Source: Elymus sibiricus (Eukaryota; Streptophyta; Magnoliopsida; Poales; Poaceae). Taken from it: a DNA stretch of 64,000 nt. Below, piece after piece: positions 24,258 through 34,868 of this stretch. Position 1 is the stretch's first letter, and every line of letters begins with the position of its first letter. The notes below the pieces were generated by a model, which worked only from the letters and a program-made list of their open reading frames with translations, was not told the DNA's origin and did no database searches. The position numbers and the translations under genes were made by a program. The DNA lies in assembly GCA_039707655.1 (NCBI GenBank), contig CM077665.1, positions 307,086,486-307,150,485 of the forward strand, written 5' to 3'.

Positions 24258-26111
24258 TGTTGGAAATATGCCCCAGAGGCAATAATAAATTGGTTATTAT
24301 TATATTTCCTTGTTCATGATAATCGTTTATTATCCATGCTATAATTGTATTGATTGGAAACTCAAATACATGTGTGGGTACATAGACAACACTGTGTCCC
24401 TAGTAAGCCTCTAGTTGACTAGCTCGTTGATCAAAAGATGGTTAAGGTTTCCTAGCCATAGACATGAGATGTCATTTGATAACGGGATCACATCATTAGG
24501 AGAATGATGTGATGGACAAGACCCAAACTATAAACGTAGCATATGATCGTGTCAGTTTATTGCTATTGTTTTCTGCATGTCAAGTATCTGTTCCTATGAC
24601 CATGAGATCATGCAACTCCCTGACATCGGAGGAGTACCTTGTGTGTATCAAACGTCGCAACGTAACTGGGTGACTATAAAGGTGCTCTACAGGTATCTCC
24701 GAGGGTGTCTGTTGGGTTGGCATGGATCAAGACTGGGATTTGTTACTCCGTGTGACGGAGAGGTATCTCAGGGCCCACTCGGTAATACAACATCACAATG
24801 AGCCTTGCAAGCAATGTGACTAAAATGTTAGCCACGAGATCTTGTATTACGGAACGAGTAAAGAGACTTGCCGGTAACGAGATTGAACTAGGTATAGAGA
24901 TACCGACGATCGAATCTCGGGCAAGTAACATACCGAAGAACAAAGGGAACAGTATACGGGATTAACTGAATCCTTGACATAGAGGTTCGACCGATAAAGA
25001 TCTTCGTAGAATATGTAGGAGCCAATATGGGCATCTAGGTCCCGCTATTGGTTATTGATCGTAGAGGTGTCTCGGTCATGTCTACATAGTTCTCGAACCC
25101 GCAGGGTCTACACACTTAACGTTTGGTGACGATTAGTATAGTTGAGTTATTTTGTTGGTGACCGAAGGTTGTTCGGAGTCCCGGATAAGATCCCGGACAT
25201 GACGAGGATCTCCGGAAGAGTCCGGAGGTAAATATTGATATATGTGATAATAGTGTTTTGGTTTCCGGAAGGGTTCCGGAATTCACCGGAAGGGGTTCCG
25301 GATGTTTACCGAAGTGTTCGGGTGCAACAACACTCTATACGGGTCAAAGGGGTAAAACCCACGAGGTTTTGGAAGTGCAAAAGGAAGTTTTGCTACTGCC
25401 TTAAGCTGGTAAGGCAGTACTACCGCTACTGTAGCAGCGGTACTACCGCCCAAGCGGTACTACCGCTACCGTAGCAGCGGTACTACCGCTCAAGCGGTAC
25501 TACCGCTCGTGAGCGGTACTACCGCTTGTGCGCGGTACTGCAGGGATCCGAGTTGGACTCTTTCCCTGCGGGCCAAACCGACCTTGTGCGGGTAAAACCG
25601 ACCTGGAGGAGGCTTTTACTCCAAGTTTAGACCCCAAGGCTCAACATATAAATAGAGGGGCAAGGCTAGCACACGGGATACATTAAGATTTCCCAAGCCG
25701 TGTGTCGGCAACCCTAACCCTCTAGTTCTCCCGTCATAATCTTCGTAGTGCTTGGCGAAGCCCTGCAGAGATTGTTCCTCACCACCATCACCACGCCGTC
25801 GTGCTGCCGGAACTCATCTACTACTTCACCATCGCTCGCTGGATCGAGGAGGTGAAGGCGTCATCAAGCCGTACGTGTGTTGAACGCGGAGGTGCCATCC
25901 GTTCAGCACTAGTTCGTAATCGGATCGAGGGACGACTTGCGATTTGGATCGCGGAGACGTTCGACTACATCAACCGCGTTTCTTAACGCTTCCGCTTAGC
26001 GATCTACAAGGGTATGTAGATTCACTCTCCCTCTCGTAGATGCTCATCACCATGGATAGATCTTGTGTGTGCGTAGGAAATTTTTTGTTTCCCATGCAAC
26101 GTTCCCCAACA
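24258..26111 (+). repeat. 3' LTR of BARE/Angela element
   Basis: 1854 bp with 16 single-base differences from the 5' LTR, mostly transitions, and no length changes. Includes the palindromic array (25413-25540) and TATA box (25647-25654). Confidence 0.95.
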
Positions 26112-26116
26112 TTTGT

Positions 26117-28761
26117 GTTGGGACCAGATATGATCTTAATTTGTGCGCTGGAAGTCACCCATCGAGATGTGCTTGTTACGAACCGAAGTGGGGGATGTGT
26201 CCAAATAACATCTTGACCAGCACGCGTCCTGCATCAAGAATCAGTTGTCCTACCAAAGGCCTATTCATTGCACGGGGTTTCCTTGATAATTGAGATTATA
26301 ATAATTAGACAAGAGCTTTCGGTTTTTAATGACTACACCACATGAATCCCCAAGGATTGGATCCGTGTTCCCATACTAAACCTTTCAATCACTCATGTTC
26401 AGAATAATACTTCATGTTCTCTCTGCCCTTAGCCTCACTGTGACTTGCTCTCCATGATCTTGAGTACCTGCAGGGATGAAGAACGTGGACAAGACAAGAG
26501 ACATCTACATAACAGTTTTATTTCACACATACAGAACATTAATTCAAAGCCCTTCCATTGACCCCCACAACAAATATAGAGGGTTGCAAGTCCTATGCCT
26601 CAACCCATACCTTACCGAACTACTCACACATGGATGTCCGATCGCATGAAGAAAACATTGAAGAACACATCTTGAAGATCGATTGATGGATAATACGTCT
26701 TACAATGGTTGCCTTGTGCGATGCACGATTACAATTGATGAGTATAAACTAGAGGAATATGAACTATGGTGGTGATGGTGGCTATGGAGAGGGAGATTGC
26801 GGCAGCTAGGGTAGATTAAAAGGATGAAGATGGCTCTGTTTTGGCTTCGCTCGTGGACGTTCTGTTCACATTTTGGTGTGGCCCCCTTTATAAAATATGT
26901 CCAGGTGGGCGAGGAGCCTCGAAATCCATGCCATACCACCACTCATACAAGCGCTTGCGTTCATATGGAACGCCGTCTTTTGTTCTGTGGCTTCTGGTGC
27001 ACCTCTTCTTGATCTCATCTATCGCCTCTTTTACTTCTTTCCTAGTTTTGGCTTGATTTTGTCCATTTATTGCCCATTTCCTGTAGATACACAATAGAGA
27101 GGGGATTTTTGGAATTCTTTGCATTCATTAGTCATTAGTACCAATATCGGAGCGAATATCTCGGTTTTAATGAAATATCTCGGTTTAAACAATGGTTGAA
27201 TGAGTGTAAAAATATCACTCATTAGCCACTGCTTGCAAAAAAATCAGTTAGAGCCACTGCTTGCCTCAGATCAAATTATGTTAGAGCAAAAAAAGTTGTG
27301 GTAATTTGATGTTGATCCTCCTCCTACATTACACTTGACAATTGAATTGTTGTTGACCCTCCTCCTACATTACACTGGATATTAGATGAACAGGTACTGA
27401 AGGGAAATTGAAAGTGAAGATGATGAACTGAAATTAAAATTCAAATTGCGATTGTTGTTGTTTTTAAACATACATTGGTTGTGCTTGATCCCATTATACT
27501 TTGTGCTTGATTCTAGTAGGAGTATTCTAGGAGGAGTGCATGTACAGTTTCAGTAAAGTGTTATGGTTGTCGAAAGTGTTAGGAAAAAAAGTACCCATCT
27601 CAGTTTTTGGTGATGGACTAAGCAATCAACCTTAAATTAAATCTCCTTTAATGCTTTTTAATGCCCCATGTGTGAATTCTTTTGTAATCTTAATGAATTA
27701 ACCAATCTTACACACTGAGCATCGTACCATTTGGTCGTTGCTTATTCATCAGTGCAAGTGCAAACTACTAGAGGCTTGCTCTTGGAATGTAAATAGTTGT
27801 GTACTCTGACCACCATGCCCACATCTCCATAATAATGTCAGGATCTCAAGTTACAAGCCAATGTTTGCAGGTATCAGAACAAGATAGAGGTCAAAAGTTA
27901 AATCATGACATGACATGGTACATTATTTGGAGCAAATAAAATCCACGGCCTTTCTACGTGGTTTCCACCCCGTTTCCATGGATCGCTGGAGTTCTACTGC
28001 TACAATATTGACTAATAGATTTTATGCATTTCCATACTCCGTTTGTACACACAATTGTAACCATTAATTACTTACAATTATAAAAGCATTTGATGAAGTT
28101 TAAGTGAATGCACAGTTTCAGTAACAATAAACTTGTGAAAAGTTGATTTACTCAATCGGTCATCTTAACATCATGGTTTATTTCATTTTAGAGTAAAACA
28201 TGGTTTGTTTTTAGTTTATACACAATCAGGAAATAAATTCATATTCATGGTTTATTCCCAGTTTAAATTCAGTACAGTATCCTTGAAGTTTAAAAAGACC
28301 TTATGTTTTTAGGAAATGCATGAAGTTGAAAAATAGACCCTAGATAGTGTTTTTACCATACAATAATGCATAGTGAAGATTTACACTGAATTAGTCATGG
28401 AGGATGGAGTGTTTCCTATGCTGGTTTATTTAGCTATACTGAATATATTTGAATTATTTGGATATATTTGAATTATTTGGATTTATTTGGATGGAGTGCT
28501 TCCTCTGCTTGTTTTTACTATAGTTTTAGTCAAACTCATGTTAAATGGTTACTAAGAATTGCTACTTATTTTCGTTAACTGATAGCTCTAACACTTATTT
28601 TAGTTAATTGACAGCTCTAAAACTTGGATCATAGGAGTAGTTCACTGTTAGGTTCATCTTGATTAATGCGATGCTCCAAAACTTGGATCACAAGAGTTGT
28701 TATAATCAGGTTCACTAGATTACAACACATCAAATTTAAACTTTTTCTAACTGAGTACTCA
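26117..28761 (+). other. Mariner interior, 5' non-coding part
   Basis: 2.6 kb with no supported gene. A direct repeat containing CCTCCTCCTACATTACACT occurs near 27317 and 27358. Short frames near 26700-27120 overlap on both strands and show no domain. It may contain an intron or the 5' untranslated region of the transposase. Confidence 0.4.
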
Positions 28762-28837
28762 AACTAGAAAGGCTGCCATGGCAACCAAACTAGAAAGGCT
28801 GCCATGGCAACCAAACTAGAAATGGTGCCATGGCAGC
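28762..28837 (+). repeat. Three tandem ~28-bp repeats before the transposase
   Basis: AACTAGAAAGGCTGCCATGG recurs two and a half times; the last unit has diverged (AATGGTGCC). It lies just upstream of the likely transposase start and includes in-frame ATGs. Confidence 0.7.
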
Positions 28838-28970
28838 CTTTCTTTGCCATATGTCAATTAATTGTCACAATCATTTCTCTACTATCAAGAATGCTTCATT
28901 TGTTTCCATTATGGTGCTAACTACATTCATCTTTTGCCATTTATCATTGATTATAGATAGCAGCAGAGGA

Positions 28971-30306
28971 ATGGGTCTAAACCTGACTCCTCAAGAGGAA
29001 GATTATGATGGTCTTGATCTGAACTTAACTCCTCGAGAGGAAGACGATGAAGATCTTGAATTTAATTGGATTTATGTAGAGGGAGAAGCTCAATAAGGTC
29101 AAGAAGGCGAAGAGGAAGAAGCTCAAGATGCACAAGGTAATCCAAAAAGGAAGGAGTAGTCAAACAAGGAGAGGTTTAGTGTTTATTTTTCTTTGCAAGT
29201 AATCAAGCTTACAGATGGACCAGTTGAACTATATGAAAAGGTGCTCGTCGCAAATCTGATGAATGTATGCCTACGAACAGTTCAAAGAATATGGAACGAC
29301 ACCGAAAAAACAACTTGCCTTAGGCCAAGAAGTGAATGTTTCAAGCAAGAAGAATGGGAATGTTGGTAGGAAGAGAAAAGAGCTAGATCTATTAAGAACA
29401 TCGATAAGCCCACTGAACAAAAGAAGAACAATCCAATCTCTTGCAAGGTGTTTAGTTGTTCCCCACTCGACCATACACGACATGTTTCAGGTGAAAGAGT
29501 TGAAACGCATCACGAACACCGTCAAGCCCTCCCTAAAGCCACATAACAAGATTGTCAGACTCAAGTTCTGCATATCCATGATGGATGAGAAATGGATATC
29601 AAATCCATGGCTTAGTTTCAAGCCAATGACCAACATGGTACATATAGATGAAAAATGGTACGATATGACCAGAGTGAAGAATAGTTACTATGTACTACTA
29701 GGAGAACCAGAACCCGAGCACACAATTCCCAATACTAACAACATTGGGAAGGTAATGTTCTTAACGGTTGTGGTCAAGCCTAGATACAAGGATGATGGGG
29801 AGATGGCATTCGATGGAAATATTGTCACTTGGGCGTTCGTGAAAGTAACCATACCTGTCTGTAGAGATTACCTGATCAACAAAGTTATCCCAACAATCTA
29901 GGACAAGTGGACCGACGATGATGAGGGCACAACAATATTCATCCAACATGATAATGCAAGACCGCATGTCCTCCCTAATGATGCATGTTTTCTATAAGCC
30001 GTGGAACAAATAGATCTAGACATTCGATTGGTACAACAACCTCCAAACATCCCCGAGTTCAACGTTTTAGACCTCTGCTTCCATTGCTCTCTCCAATCCC
30101 TAACCGACTGTAGAGCACCTACAAATATCCGGGAACTGGTATAGAGTGTAGAAGAGGAGTTTGAGAACTATGATGCCCACAAGTTGTTCAAAAGCTTTAT
30201 CACATTGCAAGCCGTCATGGTTGAACTTATGAAGACCAAGGAGGAAATAGTTACAAGATGCCACATCTGCATAAGGATTGTCTACAAAATGATGGAAGGG
30301 AAATAA
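28971..30306 (+). pseudogene. Plant mariner-like (DD39D) transposase, decayed
   Basis: The DNA cut-and-paste enzyme of the surrounding element. The first part (28971-29096) encodes two LNLTP.EED repeats, typical of the acidic N-terminus of plant mariner proteins. A helix-turn-helix-like stretch (LMNVCLRTVQRIW) lies at about 29240-29300 in another frame. The catalytic part follows the frame of 29263: VHIDEKWY has the first aspartate at 29647, QHDNARPH the second at 29950, and NVLDL the third at 30070. Exactly 39 residues separate the last two, the DD39D signature of plant mariner elements. The frame ends naturally at 30304-30306 but carries stops at 29899, 29995 and 30142, plus at least one frameshift near 29310. 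All three catalytic aspartates remain although the gene is dead. It cannot make a full enzyme. Confidence 0.85.
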
Positions 30307-32110
30307 TCGGTGTATATTGCACCGCTAAGCTAATTGCTGACATCATGGCCATTATAGAAGAAGGGGAATAGAAAAAGGAAAGGAAAGGGAAAGGAGTTGA
30401 TAGAGAAAGGAAAACAAAAGAAAGGAGTATGTCTTGTGTCATGTGTATGTCATGTGATAATTGGATTAATCGGTCTATTGGAATGTCATGTTGATTATTT
30501 GGATTTATTTGATTTTATTTGTATGTATTTGAATTATTTGGATTTATTTTGATTTACTTGAATCTATTTGACCTTATTAGAATTATTTGGGTTTATTTGA
30601 TTTTATTTAAATATATTTGAAAAATTAGGATTTATTTGAATTTATTTGAATTATTTTATTTGGGTTTATTCAAATTACTTGGATTAATTTTTCCATTTAA
30701 AAAAATTGAGTCCAAATCTGTCCATATTCATTTTAAACTTGAACACAAACAGGCAACACAAACAACATGTCATCTTTGAAAAAGGATGGCAATGTATCCC
30801 AGGGTATCACACCATTTTTTTCATTCAAAAAATACACCCAAAAGCCCGTGTTGAAAAAGGAAGCTCATGTTGCTAGATCATGTAATAATATGCATGAACC
30901 TGTACTCCATAAACAAGCTAAACTGTTAAGGTAACTTCCTGAAACAAGCTAAAACCCGCCAAAGTACTTCATATTCATGGAGTATTTCTGAGCCATGTTC
31001 CTAAATTGGACATCCTAAAAATATCTAAACAAGTTAAACCTGCCAAAGTACTCCTCATAGCCTAGGTTCAAAAAAATCATAAGTGACTATAAAATGAATG
31101 AGCAAGCTTGTTAGAGGTAAACAAAAGAGCTTTAGTTGAGTTAGCTACTGAAACATTGCGAAGATACGCCAAAAATCCAGATGTTTGGCACATCAGTAGG
31201 ATAGTAATGTTCAATGGTGTAATGAGCTTCAACAATAAATGAAGCTGACCTTATGGATCAATGTACTAAATTAACATAAGTTAATTTCAGATATCAGTTA
31301 ATTTTACAGAAAGCATAAGTAAATGAAGGGACAATTCTAGTAACTACTCATGTCGAACAATTTCAGTAAGTACCCCTGTTGAACAATTTCAGTGAAACCA
31401 ATCAGTTTTGACACATAAATCATGGAGTAGTCTCTCAATCCCAGGACCTCCAGCATCTTGCTCCCGGAATCCACCATGGTCGCTTCACGCACCGCCCCTA
31501 TAGAACCGAATTCGTCTATGGGATTTGAGAAAGAAGATTGACAAAACGAAAGGGGAAATTTCAACAGAGGGAAGAGCAATCTGGATGAGTATGGGCTCTC
31601 CTTGGTAGGAGGAGGTCCTGAGAAACATCTCAATGAGCTTCCAACCATCCACCGCCAGGACGTGGAACTGGGACTCGACGTCGACCATCCTCAATGCACG
31701 CGGGCAGAGGAAGAAGACTCAAACCAAACGGAGCCCCTCCCAATCTTTCTTCCTCTCCCCCCGCTCAGGCAACAGAGTAGAAGGAGAAGGATGTCGACGA
31801 GGTTGATGACGGGCAAGGCCAACTCTAGCTCTCCACCATTGAGGAAGGATGCCTCCGGTGGAGAGTAGATCAGAAAAATTGAGCCTTCTCCTCCCCCGAG
31901 GAAACAACACGGAGAACGAGTTCAACAAGGAGGGGGGGCTCCGACAGCTCTCGGGGAATCTCCGGCGACACACGCGGAGGCTGCGTAGGGAGCCGAGTAG
32001 GAGAGCTCCGGCATGGGGAGCCGATCAGGGGAGCTCCGACAGGGGAGACGAGCGGGGAGTGCGTCGTTTGTCGGGAATTCGCTGAGGGGGTTTTCGTAAA
32101 ATGACTATGA
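30307..32110 (+). other. Mariner 3' non-coding arm
   Basis: 30480-30690 is A/T-rich with many ATTTGGATTTATTTGA-type repeats, also seen near 28440-28500. 31430-32095 is GC-rich with overlapping open frames on both strands but no recognised domain, mirroring the GC-rich left arm. Confidence 0.45.
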
Positions 32111-32135
32111 GACATCCTTTTTCGGACGGAGGGAG
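32111..32135 (-). repeat. Right terminal inverted repeat of mariner element
   Basis: Complement begins CTCCCTCCGTCCGAAAAAGG; pairs with 12363-12387. TA follows at 32136-32137. Confidence 0.85.
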
Positions 32136-32590
32136 TATTTGGCTAGAAAGTGAATTTCATAAGTCCAAATGGTATGCTTGACTTCTGTAAATTTTTCCCA
32201 AATTGGATTTGAAACATATTTGGTTTTGAAACCAAACTGAAATTCAAGAGGGAAATAAAGGAGCAAAAAATATATGTCCAAAATGCCCAAACAAGAAATT
32301 GACTTGGTCAAAAATATTCAGAAATGAATTTAGAGCAAGTTTGCTTTTGGAAGAAAGTTCAAATTCAAATTTTAATGAAAATGGCAAAGGAAAACAGAAA
32401 CATAAAAACAGAAAACGGAAAATAAAAAGAAACCCATTCGGACCAGCTAGCCCGACCACCCCATAACCCAGCTAGCCTAGCGCGCCAGCCCACGCATGCA
32501 CCTCCCTTTCTCAGAAAGGCGGGTCCCGCATGCTAGCTTCGTCCCCAACCCCGCAACCGATGTTGCCCTTGTCGCGCACACACGCATGCC
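32136..32590 (+). repeat. Right LTR of decayed element, second part
   Basis: Continues the LTR broken at 12362. TTTGGCTAGAAAGTGAATTT here corresponds to ACTTGGCAAGAAAGTGAATT near 8674. Similarity to the left LTR stops at about 32590. Confidence 0.65.
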
Positions 32591-33124
32591 TGATGACACA
32601 CAAGTATATGGAATCAATCGTAGTCCTTTCAATAAGTAAGAGTGTCGAATCCAACAAGGAGTAGAAGGAAATGACAAGTGGTTTTGGTATGCAAATTTCT
32701 CCAAGCACCGAAAGTAACAGTGATAGATAGTTTGGTAGCAAGTAACAAGTAACAATAGTAGCAACGATGCAGCAAGGTAGCCCAATCCTTTTTATAGCAA
32801 AGGACAAGCCGAAATGTACTCTTATATGAAGCAAAGCGCTCTTGAGGACACATGGGAATTTCGTCTAATCATGTTTCATCATGTTTATTTGATTCGCGTT
32901 CGCTACTTTGATAATTTGATACGTGGGTGGACCGGTGCTAGGGTGTTGTTCTTACTTGAACAAAAAAAACACTTATGAGTACCCCCTCTCGCAAGCATAC
33001 GCAACTACGAAAGAAGAATTAAGATAAATCTAACCATAGCATTAAACGTGTGGATGCAAATCAGCCCCTTACCGAACAACTCATAAACTAGGGTTTAAGC
33101 TTCTGTCACTCTCGCAACCCATCT
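32591..33124. other. Unassigned repeat-like segment
   Basis: Starts near TGATGACACACAAGTATATGG and ends at the Copia LTR. Its style (no open frames, style of Triticeae interspersed repeats) suggests a truncated element, but I cannot name the family or see its termini. Confidence 0.35.
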
Positions 33125-33174
33125 GAAAGCACATATGCTCCCTTGGTAGTTTTTATAATTCATGAAAACATACT
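33125..33174 (+). repeat. Maximus-like 5' LTR, first 50 bp
   Basis: Begins TGAAAGCACATATGC. It ends with CATAC, the target duplication made by the nested element, and continues at 40391 with ATTGTCTCTTGGAC. Confidence 0.75.
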
Positions 33175-34868
33175 AACGTGGCTTGAGACTGCGTCGGTAT
33201 TTCCCCAAAGAGGAAGGGATGATGCAGCACAACGACGGTAAGTATTTCCCTCAATTATGAAACCAAGGTATCGAACCAGTAGGAGGATCAACAACACTAC
33301 GTAAACAACACCTGCACACAAAGAACAAATACTTGCAACCCGACGCGAAAGAGAGGTTGTCAATCTCTCTACGGTAAAAAGATAGATTATGATATGATAG
33401 ATTGGATAGATAGATCTCTCAAGAACACAAAATAAAAGAGGCAAATAAAAAGTGCAGCAAGATATTTTTGGGTTTTTGGAATAATAGATCTGAAAACAAA
33501 AGCGGCAAAAAGATAGATCGAAAGCAATATGTTGGAAAAGTAGACCCGGGGGCCGTAGGTTTCACAAGTGGCTTGTCTCATGAGTATAGCACACGGTGGG
33601 CGAACAAATTACTGTTGGGCAATTGATAGAAGATCAAATAATCATGACGATATCCAAGGCGATGATCATTATATAGGCATCACGTCCAAGATTAGTAGAC
33701 CGAAACGATTCTGCATCTATACTATTACTCCACACATGAGTATAGCGCGCGGTGGGTGAACAAATCGAATAGTCATGACGATATCCAAGGCGATGATCAT
33801 TATATAGGCATCATGTCCAAGATAGATAGACCGACTCCTGCCTGCATCTACCACTATTACTCCACACATCGACCGCTATCCAGCATGCATCTAGTGTATT
33901 AAGTTCATGGAAAAATGGAGTAATGCAATAATAATGATGACATGATCTAGATAAGATCTATTCATGTAGGAATAGACCCCATCTTGTTATCCTTAATAGC
34001 AACGATACATGCGTCTTGCTGCCCCTTCTGTCACTGGGAAAGAACACCGCAAGATCAAACCCATCACAAAGCACCTCTTCCCATGGCAAGAAAAATCAAT
34101 CTAGTCGGCCTAACTAAACCAAAGATTCGAAGAAGAAATACGAGGCTATAAGTAATCATGCATATAAGAGATCAAAGAAGACTTAAATAATATTCATGGA
34201 TAGAAACTGATCATGAACTCAAAATTCATCGGATCCCAACAAACACACCGCAAAAGTTTACATCAAATAGATCTCCAAGATACCATTGTATTGAGAATCA
34301 TAAGAGAGAGAGAAAGCCATCTAGCTACTGCCTACGGAGCCATAGGTCTATGATGGACTACTCACGCATCATCGGAGAGGCACCTATGAGGAAGATGAAC
34401 CCCTCTGTGATGGTGTTTAGATTGGATCTCGATGTTCTAGAACTTGCGGCAGCTGGAATTGTGTTTCGTCGACTACCCTAGGGTTTTTGGAAAATTTGGG
34501 AATTTATAGGCATCAGAGGCGGTGCGGAGGGGCCCCGTGGAGGGCATAACCCATCAGGGCGTGCCAGGGGCCCCCTGGTGGGTTGTGCTCCCCACAGCCC
34601 ACCTTCCTGGCTCTTCTTTGGCCCACTGGGTGTCTTCTGGTCCAGAAAAAATCTCCAAAAAGTTTCGTCGCGATTGGACTCCGTTTGATATTGATTTTCT
34701 GCGAAGTAAAAAACAAGCAAAAACAGCAACTGACACTTTGGCACTATGTCAATAGGTTAGTCCCAAAAAATGATATAAAGTTGTTATAAAATGATTGTAA
34801 AACATCCAAGAATGATAATATAACAGCATGGAACAAGCAAAAATTATAGATACGTTGGAGACGTATCA
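33175..34868 (-). repeat. 3' LTR of Sabrina-like element, 1694 bp
   Basis: About 120 bp longer than the other LTR because of a partial tandem duplication near 33575-33870. Its outer end starts TAACGTGG where other copies have TGACGTGG. Confidence 0.85.
33575..33870 (-). repeat. Partial tandem duplication inside the 3' LTR
   Basis: CATGAGTATAGC(A/G)C(A/G)CGGTGGG starts at about 33578 and again at 33734. ATATCCAAGGCGATGATCAT and the following 30 bases are also present twice (33651 and 33781). The copies at 38811-40385, 59145-60715 and 61071-62429 have the segment once. Confidence 0.8.

Larger units (their letters stand above)
17116..26111 (+). mobile_element. Intact BARE1/WIS/Angela-type Copia retrotransposon, duplication TTTGT
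   Basis: Two LTRs of 1854 bp each (17116-18969 and 24258-26111) begin TGTTGGAAATATGCCC and end CCCCAACA. TTTGT flanks the element at 17111-17115 and 26112-26116. Primer-binding site, long leader, a single open gag-pol frame and a purine-rich tract are all present. I count 16 differences between the LTRs (0.86%). At an assumed grass rate of 1.3e-8 per site per year that is roughly 0.3 million years. All parts needed for autonomous movement appear present, making this the youngest datable insertion in the window. Confidence 0.95.
12363..32135 (+). mobile_element. Tc1/mariner (Stowaway-TIR) transposon with two nested retroelement insertions
   Basis: The left end CTCCCTCCGTCTG and right end CGGACGGAGGGAG form 25-bp inverted repeats with two mismatches. 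They are flanked by TA at 12361-12362 and 32136-32137, the target used by Tc1/mariner elements. Joining the outer flanks rebuilds the LTR of the surrounding element, which proves the boundaries. A plant mariner transposase pseudogene lies inside in plus orientation. Subtracting the solo LTR and the Copia element with their duplications leaves about 7.0 kb, within the range for large plant mariner-like elements. Confidence 0.85.
8307..32590 (+). mobile_element. Decayed gypsy-type retrotransposon, interrupted by a mariner transposon
   Basis: Sequence from 8307 (TGTCACATCCCAG) recurs from 12000 (CATCACATCCTAG). The second copy stops at 12362 and resumes at 32138: the left copy reads through the join at about 8670, where reads such as AAGAAAGTGAATTTCATAAG follow directly. 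The two copies are taken as LTRs in plus orientation, the right one split by the element 12363-32135 and then cut at about 32590. A purine-rich tract ending AAGGGTGGTAG (11987-11997) precedes the right LTR. Interior coding capacity is decayed. LTR divergence is visibly high, so this is the oldest layer of the nest. Confidence 0.65.

Noticed and set aside
31602..32115. Open frames in the GC-rich right arm of the mariner element
   Set aside because: Overlapping on both strands, arginine/proline-rich, no recognisable domain; probably chance.
34478..34789. Frames on both strands in Sabrina-like LTRs (also near 40000, 60400 and 61100)
   Set aside because: They recur in every LTR copy, are in the promoter/leader region and overlap on both strands; not genes.
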